Shown piece after piece: positions 31,201 through 42,041 of a DNA stretch of 64,000 bases. The DNA comes from Aaosphaeria pasadenensis (lineage: Eukaryota; Ascomycota; Dothideomycetes; Pleosporales): the NCBI GenBank assembly GCA_022813625.1, contig JAKLMB010000013.1, positions 868,001 through 932,000 on the forward strand. Direction: 5' to 3'. The translations under genes and the position numbers were made by a program. Below the pieces are notes generated by a model. The model was not told where the DNA came from. It saw only the letters and a list, made by a program, of their open reading frames with translations, and did not search any database. Within the stretch, counting starts at the first letter, position 1. Each line of letters opens with the position of its first letter.

Positions 31201-33283
31201 TAAAGTTCGACAACCCTTGGAGCCTCGAGCGTGGGAAAAGCTGAAGGTGAAGCTTGTTAGGTTGTATGGCGTGAAAATCGCAGAAGAAGCCATTGAAGAG
31301 AAGAAGATGGAGTTGATCATCGAACAAGAGACTGAAAAGGCCAAGGAAGACGACGCATATCGCCAATTCGTGTTTGACGCCGTTGCTGATGCTTCGGAAG
31401 ATCCCACAGGCTATTCTTCCCCCGCCGCATCTAAAGATAGATGGCAACAAGTTGTGGAAAGATTTCGGACTCGATCCTTTAATCGCAGCGAAAGTGAATT
31501 CAAGGAAGAATTCAAAAAGCAGCAACTGGAAATCATCAGGTTGTCCAAAGTCGCGCAAAATACGGATGACAACCGCACCAAAAAATCGGATCTCACTCTT
31601 GAAGATCCACAAATTATTTCACAAACCCCTAATTTGCTTGAGGTTCCTTTCCTTGGGGCTCCTCGACTCAACTCCTGGTTACCAGGGGTCAGCGCTGAGA
31701 GAGAAAGAGAGCTTATTGCCTCTGGACTTGCATCAAACGAACAACTTGGCGAAGCCCTAGATGGAGCTGATACAAGTATTGATTACGGAAATATGTTCTT
31801 CGACAGCCTCAAAATCCCAGGAAAAGAACAAGACAAGAGAATCGACATCCCAGCATTGCCACCATTGATTAGCGCTGAGAGGGAACGAGAGCTCATTGCC
31901 TCAGGACTTGCATCGAACGAACAATTTGGTGAAGCTCTAGATGAAGCTGAAACAAACATTGATTACAAGAACATATTCTTCGGCAACATGGGAGTCCCAG
32001 GAACAGCACAAGACAATAGCATCAGCTTTCCACCATTGCCCCATCCTATCAGTGTTGAAAAGGCAAGAGATCTCATTGCTGCAGGACTGCAATCCAATGA
32101 ACAACTCGACAATGCCCTTGACACTGCGGGAGCTGATGTCGATCTTGAAGCTGTATTTCTCGGCAGCATGGGGATTCCAGGAAATGCGCAAGATCAGATT
32201 AAGCCAACGTCACGCCCTCCACCGATTAGTGCCGAGAGAGAAAAGGAATTCATTGCCGCTGGACTCAAGTCTAATGAGCAGCTTGGTAAAGCCCTTGACA
32301 CTGCTGGAGCTGATGTCGATTACGCAGATGCATTCCTTGGCAGCATGGGGATTCCAGGAAACGCACAAGATCGGATCCAGAATAAGTTGCAGCCTCCACC
32401 GATCAGTGCTGAGAGGGAAAGAGACTTTATAGTCGCTGGCCTCGGGTCTAATGAGGAACTTGGAAAAGCCCTGGACGCGACCGAAACGGATGCAGATTTC
32501 GCGGCTGCATTTTTCGATAGCATGAAAATTCCGGGAGAAGGGCAAATCCAGAGCACCGGCGGCTCGCCAGCACCTCTACCGAGTGCATTGAATCAACCCG
32601 ACTCGGTTTATGTCCAGATCAATAATGCAGAGTCCAAGGAGGAGTACGCAAACACTTTTTTCTCGCCTCCGGGTGCCAACGCGCCGCCAAACAAAGGCGG
32701 CGAAGTCAATCCAGGTAGTGGAACGCTACCCAATTCGTCCTCTTTCTTTATTCCAAAATCTAGCGTGCCGACAGCAAATCAGCAGCTTGGTGCTGAAAAT
32801 GATGTCGCCCGGAACAATGAAGAAGTTGCTCGTGCTCCTACTTCAGCGCCAGAAATCCCGCGAAATGGCAACAAAGGAAAGACCACGAATGGCGCTGAAC
32901 AAACCCTCAAACGCGCTTCAATCGCATCCAATGAAGCCCCCTCGAGCCATCTACCACTAGAGGAACCTCAAGGTAAGTCAATTCCAATGATCGATTCTGT
33001 GTTTGATCAAGTCTAATAGTATTCAGATCCTGCGAAAGCTGCTGTCGCCAGAAAAAGGTTGCGGGACCGCATACTAGGAGTACCAAGCCTCTCGGACTTC
33101 CTCGAATTGTCACCAGCCGATAACGGCCTGTCTGGCCCTGCTGATTCGGCTTCTGATGATGGACTGGATGAAGAGATCATGAGGGCATTGGCGGCCGAGA
33201 ACGGAGAATCGATGGATGAAATGATGGCAATGCAAGCTATGCTAATGGGGGAGGCGTGGAAAGCAAAGCAGAGAAAGAAGTAA
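28214..33283 (+). CDS. Large multi-pass membrane protein with five tandem repeats, unknown family
   Basis: Two exons, 28214-32972 and 33027-33283, joined by a 54-nt intron (GTAAGT, CTAAT branch site, TTCAG), give 1671 aa. The start is the first ATG in frame (context AAGTATGGCG). Regions in order: one membrane helix near residues 14-32; a Ser/Thr/His/Gln-rich segment to about 220; eight to ten further hydrophobic helices between about 255 and 720; a long Pro/Arg/Glu-rich disordered stretch; a charged helical part; five tandem 59-60-residue repeats at residues 1160-1450; and an acidic, Met-rich tail. The repeats share the core ISAEREREFIAxGLxSNEQL, then xALD, then IPG. No enzyme or transporter signature was recognised. 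The layout suggests a membrane scaffold with a cytosolic repeat arm. Confidence 0.8.
31691..32560 (+). repeat. Five in-frame repeats of 177-180 bp in the membrane protein gene
   Basis: Units start at 31691, 31871, 32051, 32228 and 32405 (60, 60, 59, 59 and about 52 codons). Units 1 and 2 share ERERELIASGLASNEQ, and units 3 and 4 share ALDTAGADVD and GSMGIPGNAQD, which points to stepwise duplication of neighbours. All units are in frame and free of stops. Confidence 0.9.
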
Positions 33284-33916
33284 GGGTGAATTGTGACTTG
33301 AGTATAATTTTCTTTTCTGAGGAAGCGTGCGCGTTGGGCATTTGAAGGGGCTATAAGGATTGCAGGAGTTCTTCGTTTCCCGTAATCGATATTAGATGTA
33401 TACTCTAATTGTACTCCCCTTTGCGTAATTTGGATACACCTTAACTTATATATCATTGTTCTCTTTGTACCTAATATTTCATTGAGATCGTGTGAATTAC
33501 CAAGCTCCAAAAGTAATGTGTCTACATTCTTGCATTACTTACCAAAATGAAAGACGATGCCTCATAATTCATACATTATCTTGCGCAACTCAAAAACAAT
33601 GCCATATTTAATTTAAACATCTTTCGAAAGACTCTTCAATTAACCATATTTGGCGCCCAGCCCCGTTACAAACTTTGGTTAGAATGCTATAAACTCTTGC
33701 TTTTATCCTCACTTACTTGAAAACGTCACTTTGTCATGCTGCTTTATAAACATAATCTGATGAAAAGAGTTCAGCAACCCTAGGGTGCTTCATTCTGGCT
33801 TGTGCCATGTAACTAAATATCATATCGCAGGCATTCTTGTTGTCTTGGGGATATTCCCCAACGCCAAAGATCAATACGCGCAAAGGAAAAAAAAACAAAA
33901 CGATCACGCAAGGCCA
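33284..33916. other. Intergenic between convergent genes
   Basis: About 630 AT-rich bases holding the 3' ends of the 1671-aa gene (+) and the 1248-aa coiled-coil gene (-). Confidence 0.5.
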
Positions 33917-36900
33917 TCAGGCCTTGCGGAAGAGGCCAGCGCCTCCGAGGCACCGCCTCAAATATCTCCCCGCTCCTTCCTCCTTCTTCTCCTCCGCCTT
34001 TCCTGGGCGCTCCTTCGGCAGAGCCACCTTCGGGGGTCCCTCGGCCGTCTCAAAACTGAACGGTTCTGCCGTTCGGAAGACCTCAGGGCCCTCCACTGGC
34101 CCCTCTTGGTCGAGGCGAGCCGGACTCTTTTTTGCACCGTCGAAGTGCTCCTCTGTTGGTCGAGGAAGATTCACGACGATGTGCCGAGAGCCAGCACGCC
34201 TCACGCCCCCCCTCATCCCCCTATCCATCGCCAGCTCTCCTTCGGCCGGCAGCTTCTTCTTGATCTTCATCGCCGCCATCTCCTCGGCGGCCTTCGACTC
34301 CAAGATGATGACGACGCTCTCGTCGTCACTATCCTCCTCTCCCTCACTCTCGCTCTGGTTCGCCTCACTTGAGGCCTCTGATTGCTGTCCCGGAGAGGAG
34401 GGGGAGGGAGGAGTCCATTCTCCGGCTTCATCTTCTGCTGCTTTCTCGCTGCTTGCAGCGGTCTGGTCTTGTCGAACGGGACTTACAGCCGAAGCAGCCC
34501 GACGATCATCAATGACCTCTTGGAACCCCACAGAATGTTCGTTGTGGGTCGGGTCGCTTGCCACGGAATTTGTGCGTTGGTGAGAGCAACGCGTCTGCGC
34601 GGGGAGATCTGTAATCACATCAGTCATTGTTTTTAAGTTCTTTCTGGCGGACGTACCATTGTTAAAATCAACCTCCTTTGCCTCCAACCATTGTGGAAGC
34701 TCGTTGGGGTCGATGTCGACAGCGCACGCAACCTTCTTCTTCAAGTCATCTAGCTCCGAAACAAGCTCGAGTGTGCGATGATTCGCAATGTCCAGTCTTT
34801 GTCGAGTATGTTCTTCGCCGCTGCGAGAGATGCGCAAGTTTTTGCGCAGGTGATATAGGCATGTGACGCAAGTCTCGTTGTCTGCACACTTTCCTAACCT
34901 ATCCTCGACGTTTCTGAACTTTGCGGATGGTGAGGTTAGCCGTGCTTCAAAGCCTTGTCGGAAGCGCCAGATTGGCCAGTGGGTTGACTTACAAGTTCCT
35001 TGCTTGGAGAAACGGAGCGCGTTTCGGAAGTTGGAGTAGTTGTTGGCTTATCGCCACCAACCTGCAATTCGTGCTCTGGCCGACTTTGAGGGACGAAGAT
35101 CTTGTCGTGAGAGATCTCAAGTGCTTCCTTTCGAGCGTCGGTGACCTCACCCTTCAGCTCCTTGTTCCTTGCAGCCAGTCTCATGATTTCTGCATTTGCA
35201 TGCTCCAATTGTTCGGCAGTGAGACCGTTTTCCGACTTCAATTTCTCCAACGCTGGCTTGATGATGGCAACGTCGGCCTCCAATGCGTTTTTTTGGGCAA
35301 CGCTTAAGGTGTAGCTGTTCCAGCATTGTTGCGATTGGGCAGCCCAACCACTGCCGATGTTCTCCGCATTTTGGAGTGATTCCTGCAGCTTTTTGTTCTC
35401 TGCCCGTAGGCTCGCAATTGCATCTTGGTGCGCCCTTTTTTGTTCTTCGACGATCCGCCTGTGTTCGTAGTTTGCTACGCTCGCGTCGAGTTCGTGCTCA
35501 AGGAAATCAATCTCCTTGAGAGCGTCTGCGAACTTTCGATTCGCTTCTGGGAATGGGGGCTTAGTGCCTGGACACAAGTAGATGGGGAGAAATTTGGGAC
35601 TTACCTTTGAGCTCCGTTGATTGACTGGCGTTGCCGCCGTTTTTCTTCTGCCTGGCCAAGAACTCACTCTTCTCCTTGGCCAAAGCCGCATGCTTCTTCC
35701 TGGATTCCTCAAGCTGTTTCTTGAGCGTGGAGTTCTCATTCATAGCCTCCTGGCAGGCTGTTTGTATCTTGTCGGTGCGCTGGGCCATTTCGACCCTCTC
35801 TCGGATGGCATTATCGCGCTCCTTAGTAATGGCCTCGATCTGACGTTGTGCAGATTCTTTATGTGCCATTGCTGCCTTGCCAACCTTTTTAGCTTCCCGC
35901 AGCTGTGCCTTCAGACTGTCAAGTTCAGCCTTGATGATCTTGATCTCCTCCTCAATCTCTCTGACCGCTTCAAATGCCATTTGTCGTGCCTTTATCGACT
36001 CTTCATGGCTCTTGATCGTTTCGGAGTGTACCAATTTGAGTTGAAGATGCTTGCGGATTGCCTCCTCAAGCTTTTTCGTTACCTGATGCACCCGGATTTG
36101 AAGTGGCTCATTACCAGCCAAACTGTCGCTGATTGTGCGAGTTAAATTCTTGATCTGATCTTGCTGTTCTGCAATTCTCTTGAGGTTGTCCTCATGTTTT
36201 GCAATCAAACAATCGGCCTGGGCCTTGGCTGCAACGTCTTTCTCCTTGAGCTGCTTCGTTATTTGATCCACCTGAACTTGAAGTTGTTCATTGTCAGCTA
36301 CATTGTTGCTGATGGTGTGAGCGGAATCCTTGAGCTGCTTCTTCAGTTCTGCAATCTGTTCGAGGTCGGCCTCATGTTTGGCAATCAACCAATCGATCTG
36401 GGTGTCTTTCTCCTGGAGCTGTTCCGCCATCTGATCCACCTGAACTTGAAGTTTTTCATTATCAGCTAGAGTGTCGCTGATGGTGTGAGTGGAGTCCTTG
36501 AGCTGTTTTGTCATTTGATCCACCTGAACTTGAAGTTGTTCCTTGTCAGCTGCATTGTTGCTGATGGTGTGAGCGGAATCCTTGAGCTGCTTCTTCAGTT
36601 CTGCAATCTCTTCGAGGTCGACCTCATGTTTGGCAATCAACCAATCGATCTGGGTGTCTTTCTCCTTGAGCTGTTTCGTCATTTGATCCACCTGAACTCG
36701 AAGTTGTTCATTGTCAGCCGCACTGTTGCTGATTGTGTCAGTGGAACTTTTGAGCTGCTCCTGTAGTTCTGCAATTTTATCGAGGTCGTCTTCGTGTGTT
36801 GCAATCAGCTGATCGGCCTGAGCTTTAGCTGCAAGCTCTGTCTCCTGGAGCTGCTTTGTTAACTGATCTACCTGAACTTGAAGTCGTTCATTATCAGCAA

Positions 36901-37843
36901 GACGGTTGTGGATTGTGCGAGTTGAATCTCTGAGCCACCCGCGCAATTCCTCAATCTTCTCCAGGTCCGCCTCGCGTTTTTCCAACAACCATTCGACCTG
37001 GGCTTCGGCTGTCTCCTGATCCTCCCTTGCCCAATCCCGCATGTCTTGCATGTTGTTAAAGTCTATGGTACTTGGCATGATCATGATGAGGTGGGCGAGG
37101 TCTTCACACTTCTGACGTCTCTCTGCAAGGTCTTCCTCACGACAGCGAATTCTCTCCATACAAGCTCCTTGATCAGTGTCACGTGTAGTGTTGCTGACAC
37201 TTTCGCTATGAGGTTCGTGATTACCATCGTCAGACTCCCGTTCAAGTGGGACGGCAATCTCACTTGCGTTGTTGGACTGGTAACCAGTGTCGCCCGACTC
37301 TTCGTCAAGTGCAGCATATTGGACACTTGCGTTGTCGGACTGGTGATCAGCGTCGCCCAACTCTTCGTCAAGTGCAGCATCTTGGACACTTGCGTTGTCG
37401 GACTGGTAATCAGTGTCGCCCGACTCTTCGTCAAGTGGGACAGATTGGACACTTGCGCTGTCGGACAGGTGATCAGCGTTGAGGTCCTCATTGGTGGAGG
37501 CATTGATGGAGACATCGATGGAGGCATTCGCGGAGGCCTTCACGGAGATTTTCGCGGAGATGTTGGTGGAGGTGTTGGAGGAAGTGTTGGATGAAGCGTT
37601 GGAGGTGTTGGAGGAGGTATTCGGGGAGGTGTTGGAGAAGATTGATGGATAGGCCGTGTGGACGTTGCGCGTACCATAAGTAAGATTGCTATACCATGCG
37701 GGGAGTGGCGGGATTCCGGAGGGAGAAGCTGGGGAACGATCCACAGAGATACCATTGATCATCTTAAGCCTATCCAAGGTGTCCTTCATACCATCACAGT
37801 AGATGTCCGCGATAGCGATCATACGTTCTGCGTCGGTAGGCAT
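33917..37843 (-). CDS. Long coiled-coil protein, 1248 aa, four exons, unknown family
   Basis: Exons 37843-35605, 35546-34993, 34918-34657 and 34608-33917, with introns of 58, 74 and 48 nt (donors GTAAGT, GTAAGT, GTACGT), give 1248 aa; the phases add up exactly. The last intron is a multiple of three with no stop, so it could be retained, adding 16 residues. The N-terminus starts MPTDAERMIAIADIY and is followed by a Ser/Asn/Thr-rich tract (SNTSSNTS words), four acidic 21-residue repeats (SDNASVQ, then LDEESGD), and about 450 residues of heptad coiled coil built of near copies of DNEQLQVQVDQMTKQL and AKHEVDLEEIAELKKQLKDS. A second coiled-coil part and a Ser/Glu-rich tail follow. No motor or catalytic domain seen; a structural or tethering role is likely. 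Confidence 0.78.
36130..36990 (-). repeat. Coiled-coil repeat array inside the 1248-aa gene
   Basis: On the minus strand, copies of a unit coding for KQLKDSAHTISNN-ADNEQLQVQVDQM and IDWLIAKHE-DLEEIAEL recur about every 170 bases, some nearly identical at DNA level (for example 36250-36420 and 36530-36700). This shows recent internal duplication in a rod-forming region. Confidence 0.75.
37261..37500 (-). repeat. 63-bp minisatellite, four copies, coding for acidic 21-residue repeats
   Basis: The word CACTTGCG on the + strand recurs at 37261, 37324, 37387 and 37450, exactly 63 bases apart. On the coding (minus) strand each unit encodes SDNASVQ plus LDEESGD and a Tyr/His-Gln end. The length is a multiple of three, so unit gain or loss would keep the frame. 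Confidence 0.9.
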
Positions 37844-38313
37844 GATGACGGTGATAGGTGACTCGTGGGGTGAGAGTGTTGACGTGATTGGGATGAGTGG
37901 AGACAGGAACTGATGGATTCCTGTGAGAACAGATGACAGTGAGAACAGACACGTTCTCGTGGTGAGATATTCTGAAGTGGATGTGTTTGTTGTTGTTATT
38001 GGTGAGTGGGCGGGCCGAAATTTGGCGGTTAGGTGAGAGAAGGTGGGCGATGGGTGTTGAAAAACTTGACAAACTTCGACGTTACTCCAATTAACAATCA
38101 AGTCAGGAGGCAAGTGATCTTTTCGGAGCTGGTAACTGCGATTCGATTTTGCTTCTGCGTTGAGTAGTAAGAGTAAGTGAAGCTGGCGAGTTGGCGAGAC
38201 GGGGGTTCGAAGTTTAGAGATGTGAAGGTGTGAGACGAGCAATGGAAGGGTAAGTCAAGTGTCTTGCTTGAAGTGTAAAAGTAAAGTGAAGTAGGCAAAG
38301 ATGTGATGCTTCT
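37844..38313. other. Upstream region of the coiled-coil gene
   Basis: About 470 bases that extend the open minus-strand frame by 133 codons upstream of the chosen ATG, but with a Ser/Thr/Leu/His composition typical of translated leader sequence. No ATG in good context was found there. Confidence 0.45.
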
Positions 38314-38475
38314 GAAGCTGGTTGCTGGTATGAAGCTGATTGCTGGTATGAAGCTGGTTGCTGATACGAAGCTGATTGCTGATACGAAGCTGATTGCTGA
38401 TACGAAGCTGGTTGCTGATATGAAGCTGATTGCTGATACGAAGCTGGTTGCTGATATGAAGCTGGTTGCTGGTAT
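38314..38475 (-). repeat. 18-bp minisatellite, nine units
   Basis: Nine uninterrupted units of the form GAAGCTGRTTGCTGRTAY (162 bases, + strand). Only three positions vary (8, 14 and 18 of the unit), and all are transitions. Read on the minus strand the array encodes YQQ(P/S)AS, where two of the three variable sites are silent; read on the plus strand (MKLVAD type) all three change the amino acid. No start codon was found in the minus frame, so it is listed as a repeat and not a gene. Confidence 0.95.
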
Positions 38476-39514
38476 AGCAAATGGTATCAGGTGGGTGGGA
38501 AAGAAAGGTTGTGAGGTTGCGTGGGATAGAGGGGAGAAAAGACCGGTAGGTTGGTGCCTGAGAGGAGGGAACGGAAAAAGCTATAATCCGGGAGGTGGCT
38601 GGAAGAGAAGGGCATGGAAAGTAAAGTCAAGTGAAGGTGAGTTTTGCCAGTGCTGGGTGAGGGTTGCTGGGGGTGCTGGTGGCGAATGTATACAATCACC
38701 TTTACCTGCAAAGTGCTTGGCACCATCGGTCGCTCCAAGTGAAGTTGGGCTTGGGCGAACCATCTACAGGAGTATGCAACATGTCACACATGAAGTAGAA
38801 GAGAAGATGATGGACACTACATTGCGCTCCAGCTCAACATGGGGCTACACTCTTACAATTGAATCTTGAATCGTTTCTATATTTCGCTGAGCCAACATTG
38901 CACTCTCCCCCCTTAAGGAGTGAGTGACCTTTTTATCAGTAAACGTTGAGCGACCTGGCACATCATATACACAAAATGAAGTGTACTTTTCCACCAAAGA
39001 TGTAATGGTCATTCACTAGGCGCGGTGTTCTGTAATCGTCTGGATTGAGTTTATATCTCATCAGTCTGAATTCGAAGATGCAAAGGTATCCTAAAATCGA
39101 ATTTCCTTAGGATGTAGCTTCCTTACATCCTCCACTTCAAGACCAATAGGCAACATCAGATCACGACGCCTGGTGAGGAATCACTGAGATCAACCAATTC
39201 GGAAAGGGATCCACCAATGCTTCCCAATCATCCTCATAGCATTATGGAGGCTATATTGAACTGACCTCACTGGGTTCATGTTCGTCGTTCGGCGCATAAT
39301 TTTCATGATGGCTTACCACCGCAGATGCTCGTAGTGAAGAGGTATATTTGCCGGCCGTCATACTTTGGGACATTGGAGATGTCATGTGTTGAAATCTCTT
39401 GCTAGCGATGGACGATTCGTATTGCAGGATGCCTGCAAAATGTCTTTCAGTTTTAGAGTTGGTAGAATTGATACTAGATCACTGTGAATCTATGCGTGCA
39501 GATGATTCCACCTG
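38476..39514. other. Intergenic, no gene seen
   Basis: About 1.04 kb. A short run of C/A-rich words and small frames only; no supported gene. Confidence 0.45.
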
Positions 39515-41357
39515 TTAGAGGGCCGCACTCAAACTAGCTAACTCTCCTCTGTCATCCCCGTAATATTGCTCCTTGGGAATTCTAGGTTCGCTAGCTGTGA
39601 TCACGGCTGCATCAACCGCCTTTGAAGTCTTGAATTCCGTTTCTTCAGCCGTCTTGTAACCTTTCTGTGAATTAACCAGAGCATTATTCTGCTCCGTAGT
39701 GCGATATGGTGTCAATCTAGGAATACAACCAACAGGGACGAATTCGGGAGCATTGGCATTACATTGATGACTCCAAGATGGTCTCTGATATGTAGAAGGA
39801 GTATTTTGAATTGTTGGTTCTGCATATGACGCTGAATACAGTGAGCTTTTGGGGATGCTGAGATTGTCAATCGTATCGCCAATCTTATCAGCTAGTTGAG
39901 CTTCCTCACTGGTGGATTCTTGTGACAAAATCGTATCTGTGGACTTTGGTGACACTTGTTTCTTGGTTATGTTGGACTGCAAAGCATCTGATGACACTCT
40001 ATCATTTTCTGACGTTTGTCGAACATCCTTCTTAGATATCCTTCAAGCGTTGCTGTACATATCAGAGTCATCAATTACAGGTTTGTCATGCTCTGCACTT
40101 TCTAATTCCTGCTGGGGTTTTTATCGGGAATCTTACGAGGGCCATAGGATATTTCCAGTAGCTCATTGGGTACGCCTGCGTCGTTGTCTAGTGGAGCGCA
40201 ATTAGTCTCTGTAGAGTCGATGGTAATTCACCGCCGCCTAGATTCAAGAGCTTCGTTAGAGGTCTGTACAGATGTTCTAGGTTTTGTTTTGGTATTCAGG
40301 CTACCAATTCTGCCAGTGATTCCTTGCGCCTGGCCAGGAGCTCGTGGATTTGGTTGGGTGGACGAAGATTTTATGATCATCTCTTCCGGATGTGCCTTCA
40401 ACTCGCTCCCAAACGCTAGTATCTCGTTTCTTGTAGGTATTTCCAAATCAGTACATGCTTCTGCCGTCACCTTAGCAAGTTTACCCGGAACAAGAATTGT
40501 TCATCCGTCAGGAATGGGGTCTCTTTTTGGGTGGCCAATATCACCGATGCTTTCAATTATGCTCTTTACTTGGCCCATCAAGGTGAAAGCATCCACATAT
40601 CCTTTCAATTCTCATTCCAACTGTGCGATATGGTTGTCAGTCATTGCGAGAAGTTCCTTGCATTCCTGAAAACCCTTTCTGTCCACTATAATTTGGTTGT
40701 TATGGGTATTGGCATCGGCATTTATGTGATCCTGTTGCAATGTGACCCGGCTTCTCAACTTTGTATCACATTGGGTATCTTCTCGTATATTATTTGACGG
40801 TACCTCTAGCTCATCAATGCTTTTATCTCGGACAACTGCACCTGTCTTGTATTTCTTCCACTACCTCGAGTTCTTTCGCCCATCAACGCCCTGATCAATT
40901 ATAGAGCGTTCTCGTGGCAATTTAGCTTATCCTGTAAGGTATGTACTAGAGAGTGAAGACCTTCGTTCTCGGTATCAAGCGTCTGAGAGTCTAGTATGAC
41001 TTCCAGCTGGCTTTGAGACAAGTTGAGCGACCGCTTCAATTTTTTGCAGAGCAATTCGACAATTGCTGTTGATGATAGGAGTTGGTTGTTCATTTGTATT
41101 TGCACTTTTGCTGGCTTCTCGAGATTCTTAGGTGTTGGGCTAAGGGTTTCATTATCGTTGGCTGATTTCCTGCTGTCGAATATCTCTTCCCGCACAGAGG
41201 GGATATTATGCCCCGTGCCATCGGATTCTTCCAGCTTTTTCGTCGTATCGTGGTAATCTTCTGCAGGGGTCATGTGATTAGATACTAGCTGATTTGATGC
41301 GGGAACCTGTTCATCAACGCCTTTGCATGTAGTCTCGTCGGTAATGCCGGAAAGCAT
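39515..41357 (-). pseudogene. Decayed gene for a Ser/Glu-rich coiled-coil protein
   Basis: The minus strand keeps coding character over 1.8 kb in three successive frames. Frame A runs 41357 (MLSGITDE) to 40899. Frame B runs about 40890 to 40115 with in-frame stops TAG at 40861-40863 and TGA at 40612-40614, 40501-40503 and 40228-40230. Frame C runs about 40115 to 39515 with TGA at 40043-40045. Sequence on both sides of each stop is continuous in style (for example NHIAQLE-stop-ELKGYVDAF, and SNA-stop-RISKKDVRQ). At least two frameshifts and five stops are needed, and no set of plausible GT-AG introns removes them. The original product would have been a largely helical and disordered protein of about 600 residues, with no recognised family. 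Confidence 0.6.
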
Positions 41358-42041
41358 ACTTCGGGGTATTATTAGGAGATAGGATTTAGTCTGTATCCTC
41401 ATTCCGGCAAAGACTGGAAAGGTGGCCGAAGAGGCGTGCGGAGATCAATGGCCAAAAGCTGGTTGGCATCAAGGAGGAACGGAGCTGACTCTCTTGTGGG
41501 TATTTACGGTATAGAATCAGAATAACATGATTTGTCTTTGTTTTTCACACAATGCGTCTTCATTGATGTATTTTTAGTGTTCTTGGACACTCACTGCAAC
41601 ATCGAGAGTAAGACAACGCAATCACGATATGCGACAGGGAAAAAGTCCCGTCAAGCAATCACACACTCTTCTGACTAGATACACGTGACTGTCAAAAATA
41701 CCTTTGCAATAGTATTTAAATTAGCAATTATATTATCGTTTTCTACGTGACTCGTTAATGTACGCTTGCGCATTTGTCCCGTGGTGGGATAACATCTTGA
41801 ATAGTCTGCTTGATTGCAATTGAGGGTGACAATAGCTTTTCCGTTTGGCAACGTGCATTGTCTGTGTCTGGATACGACGCCTGATCTTTGTTTCTGCGTT
41901 GTCCTGTACTACGGCGTTTGTGGCGCTGGCCCTTCTTTGTTCAAAAGTCGTCGCAAGAGGCGTTAGCTAACTGGCTGGGTTGGTGTGCCGCAGCGCAAAC
42001 CTCCCAGCGCTGATTGGAGATGATTATTGTGCACCTCACAT
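41358..42041. other. Intergenic, no gene seen
   Basis: About 680 bases between the decayed gene and the secreted protein gene. Confidence 0.45.

Noticed and set aside
33785..34583. Plus-strand frames of 195 and 248 codons
   Set aside because: They are antisense to the last exons of the well-supported four-exon coiled-coil gene on the minus strand.
38314..38475. CRISPR-like array
   Set aside because: Units are directly adjacent with no spacers and the genome is eukaryotic; it is a minisatellite.
38303..38869. Plus-strand frame of 188 codons starting MMLLKLVAGMKL
   Set aside because: It is a translation of the 18-bp minisatellite plus unrelated flank; all variable sites would be replacement changes in this frame.
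39515..41357. TGA read-through or recoding to explain the interrupted coiled-coil frame
   Set aside because: At least two frameshifts and one TAG are also present, so gene decay is the simpler explanation. No other gene in the window uses internal TGA.
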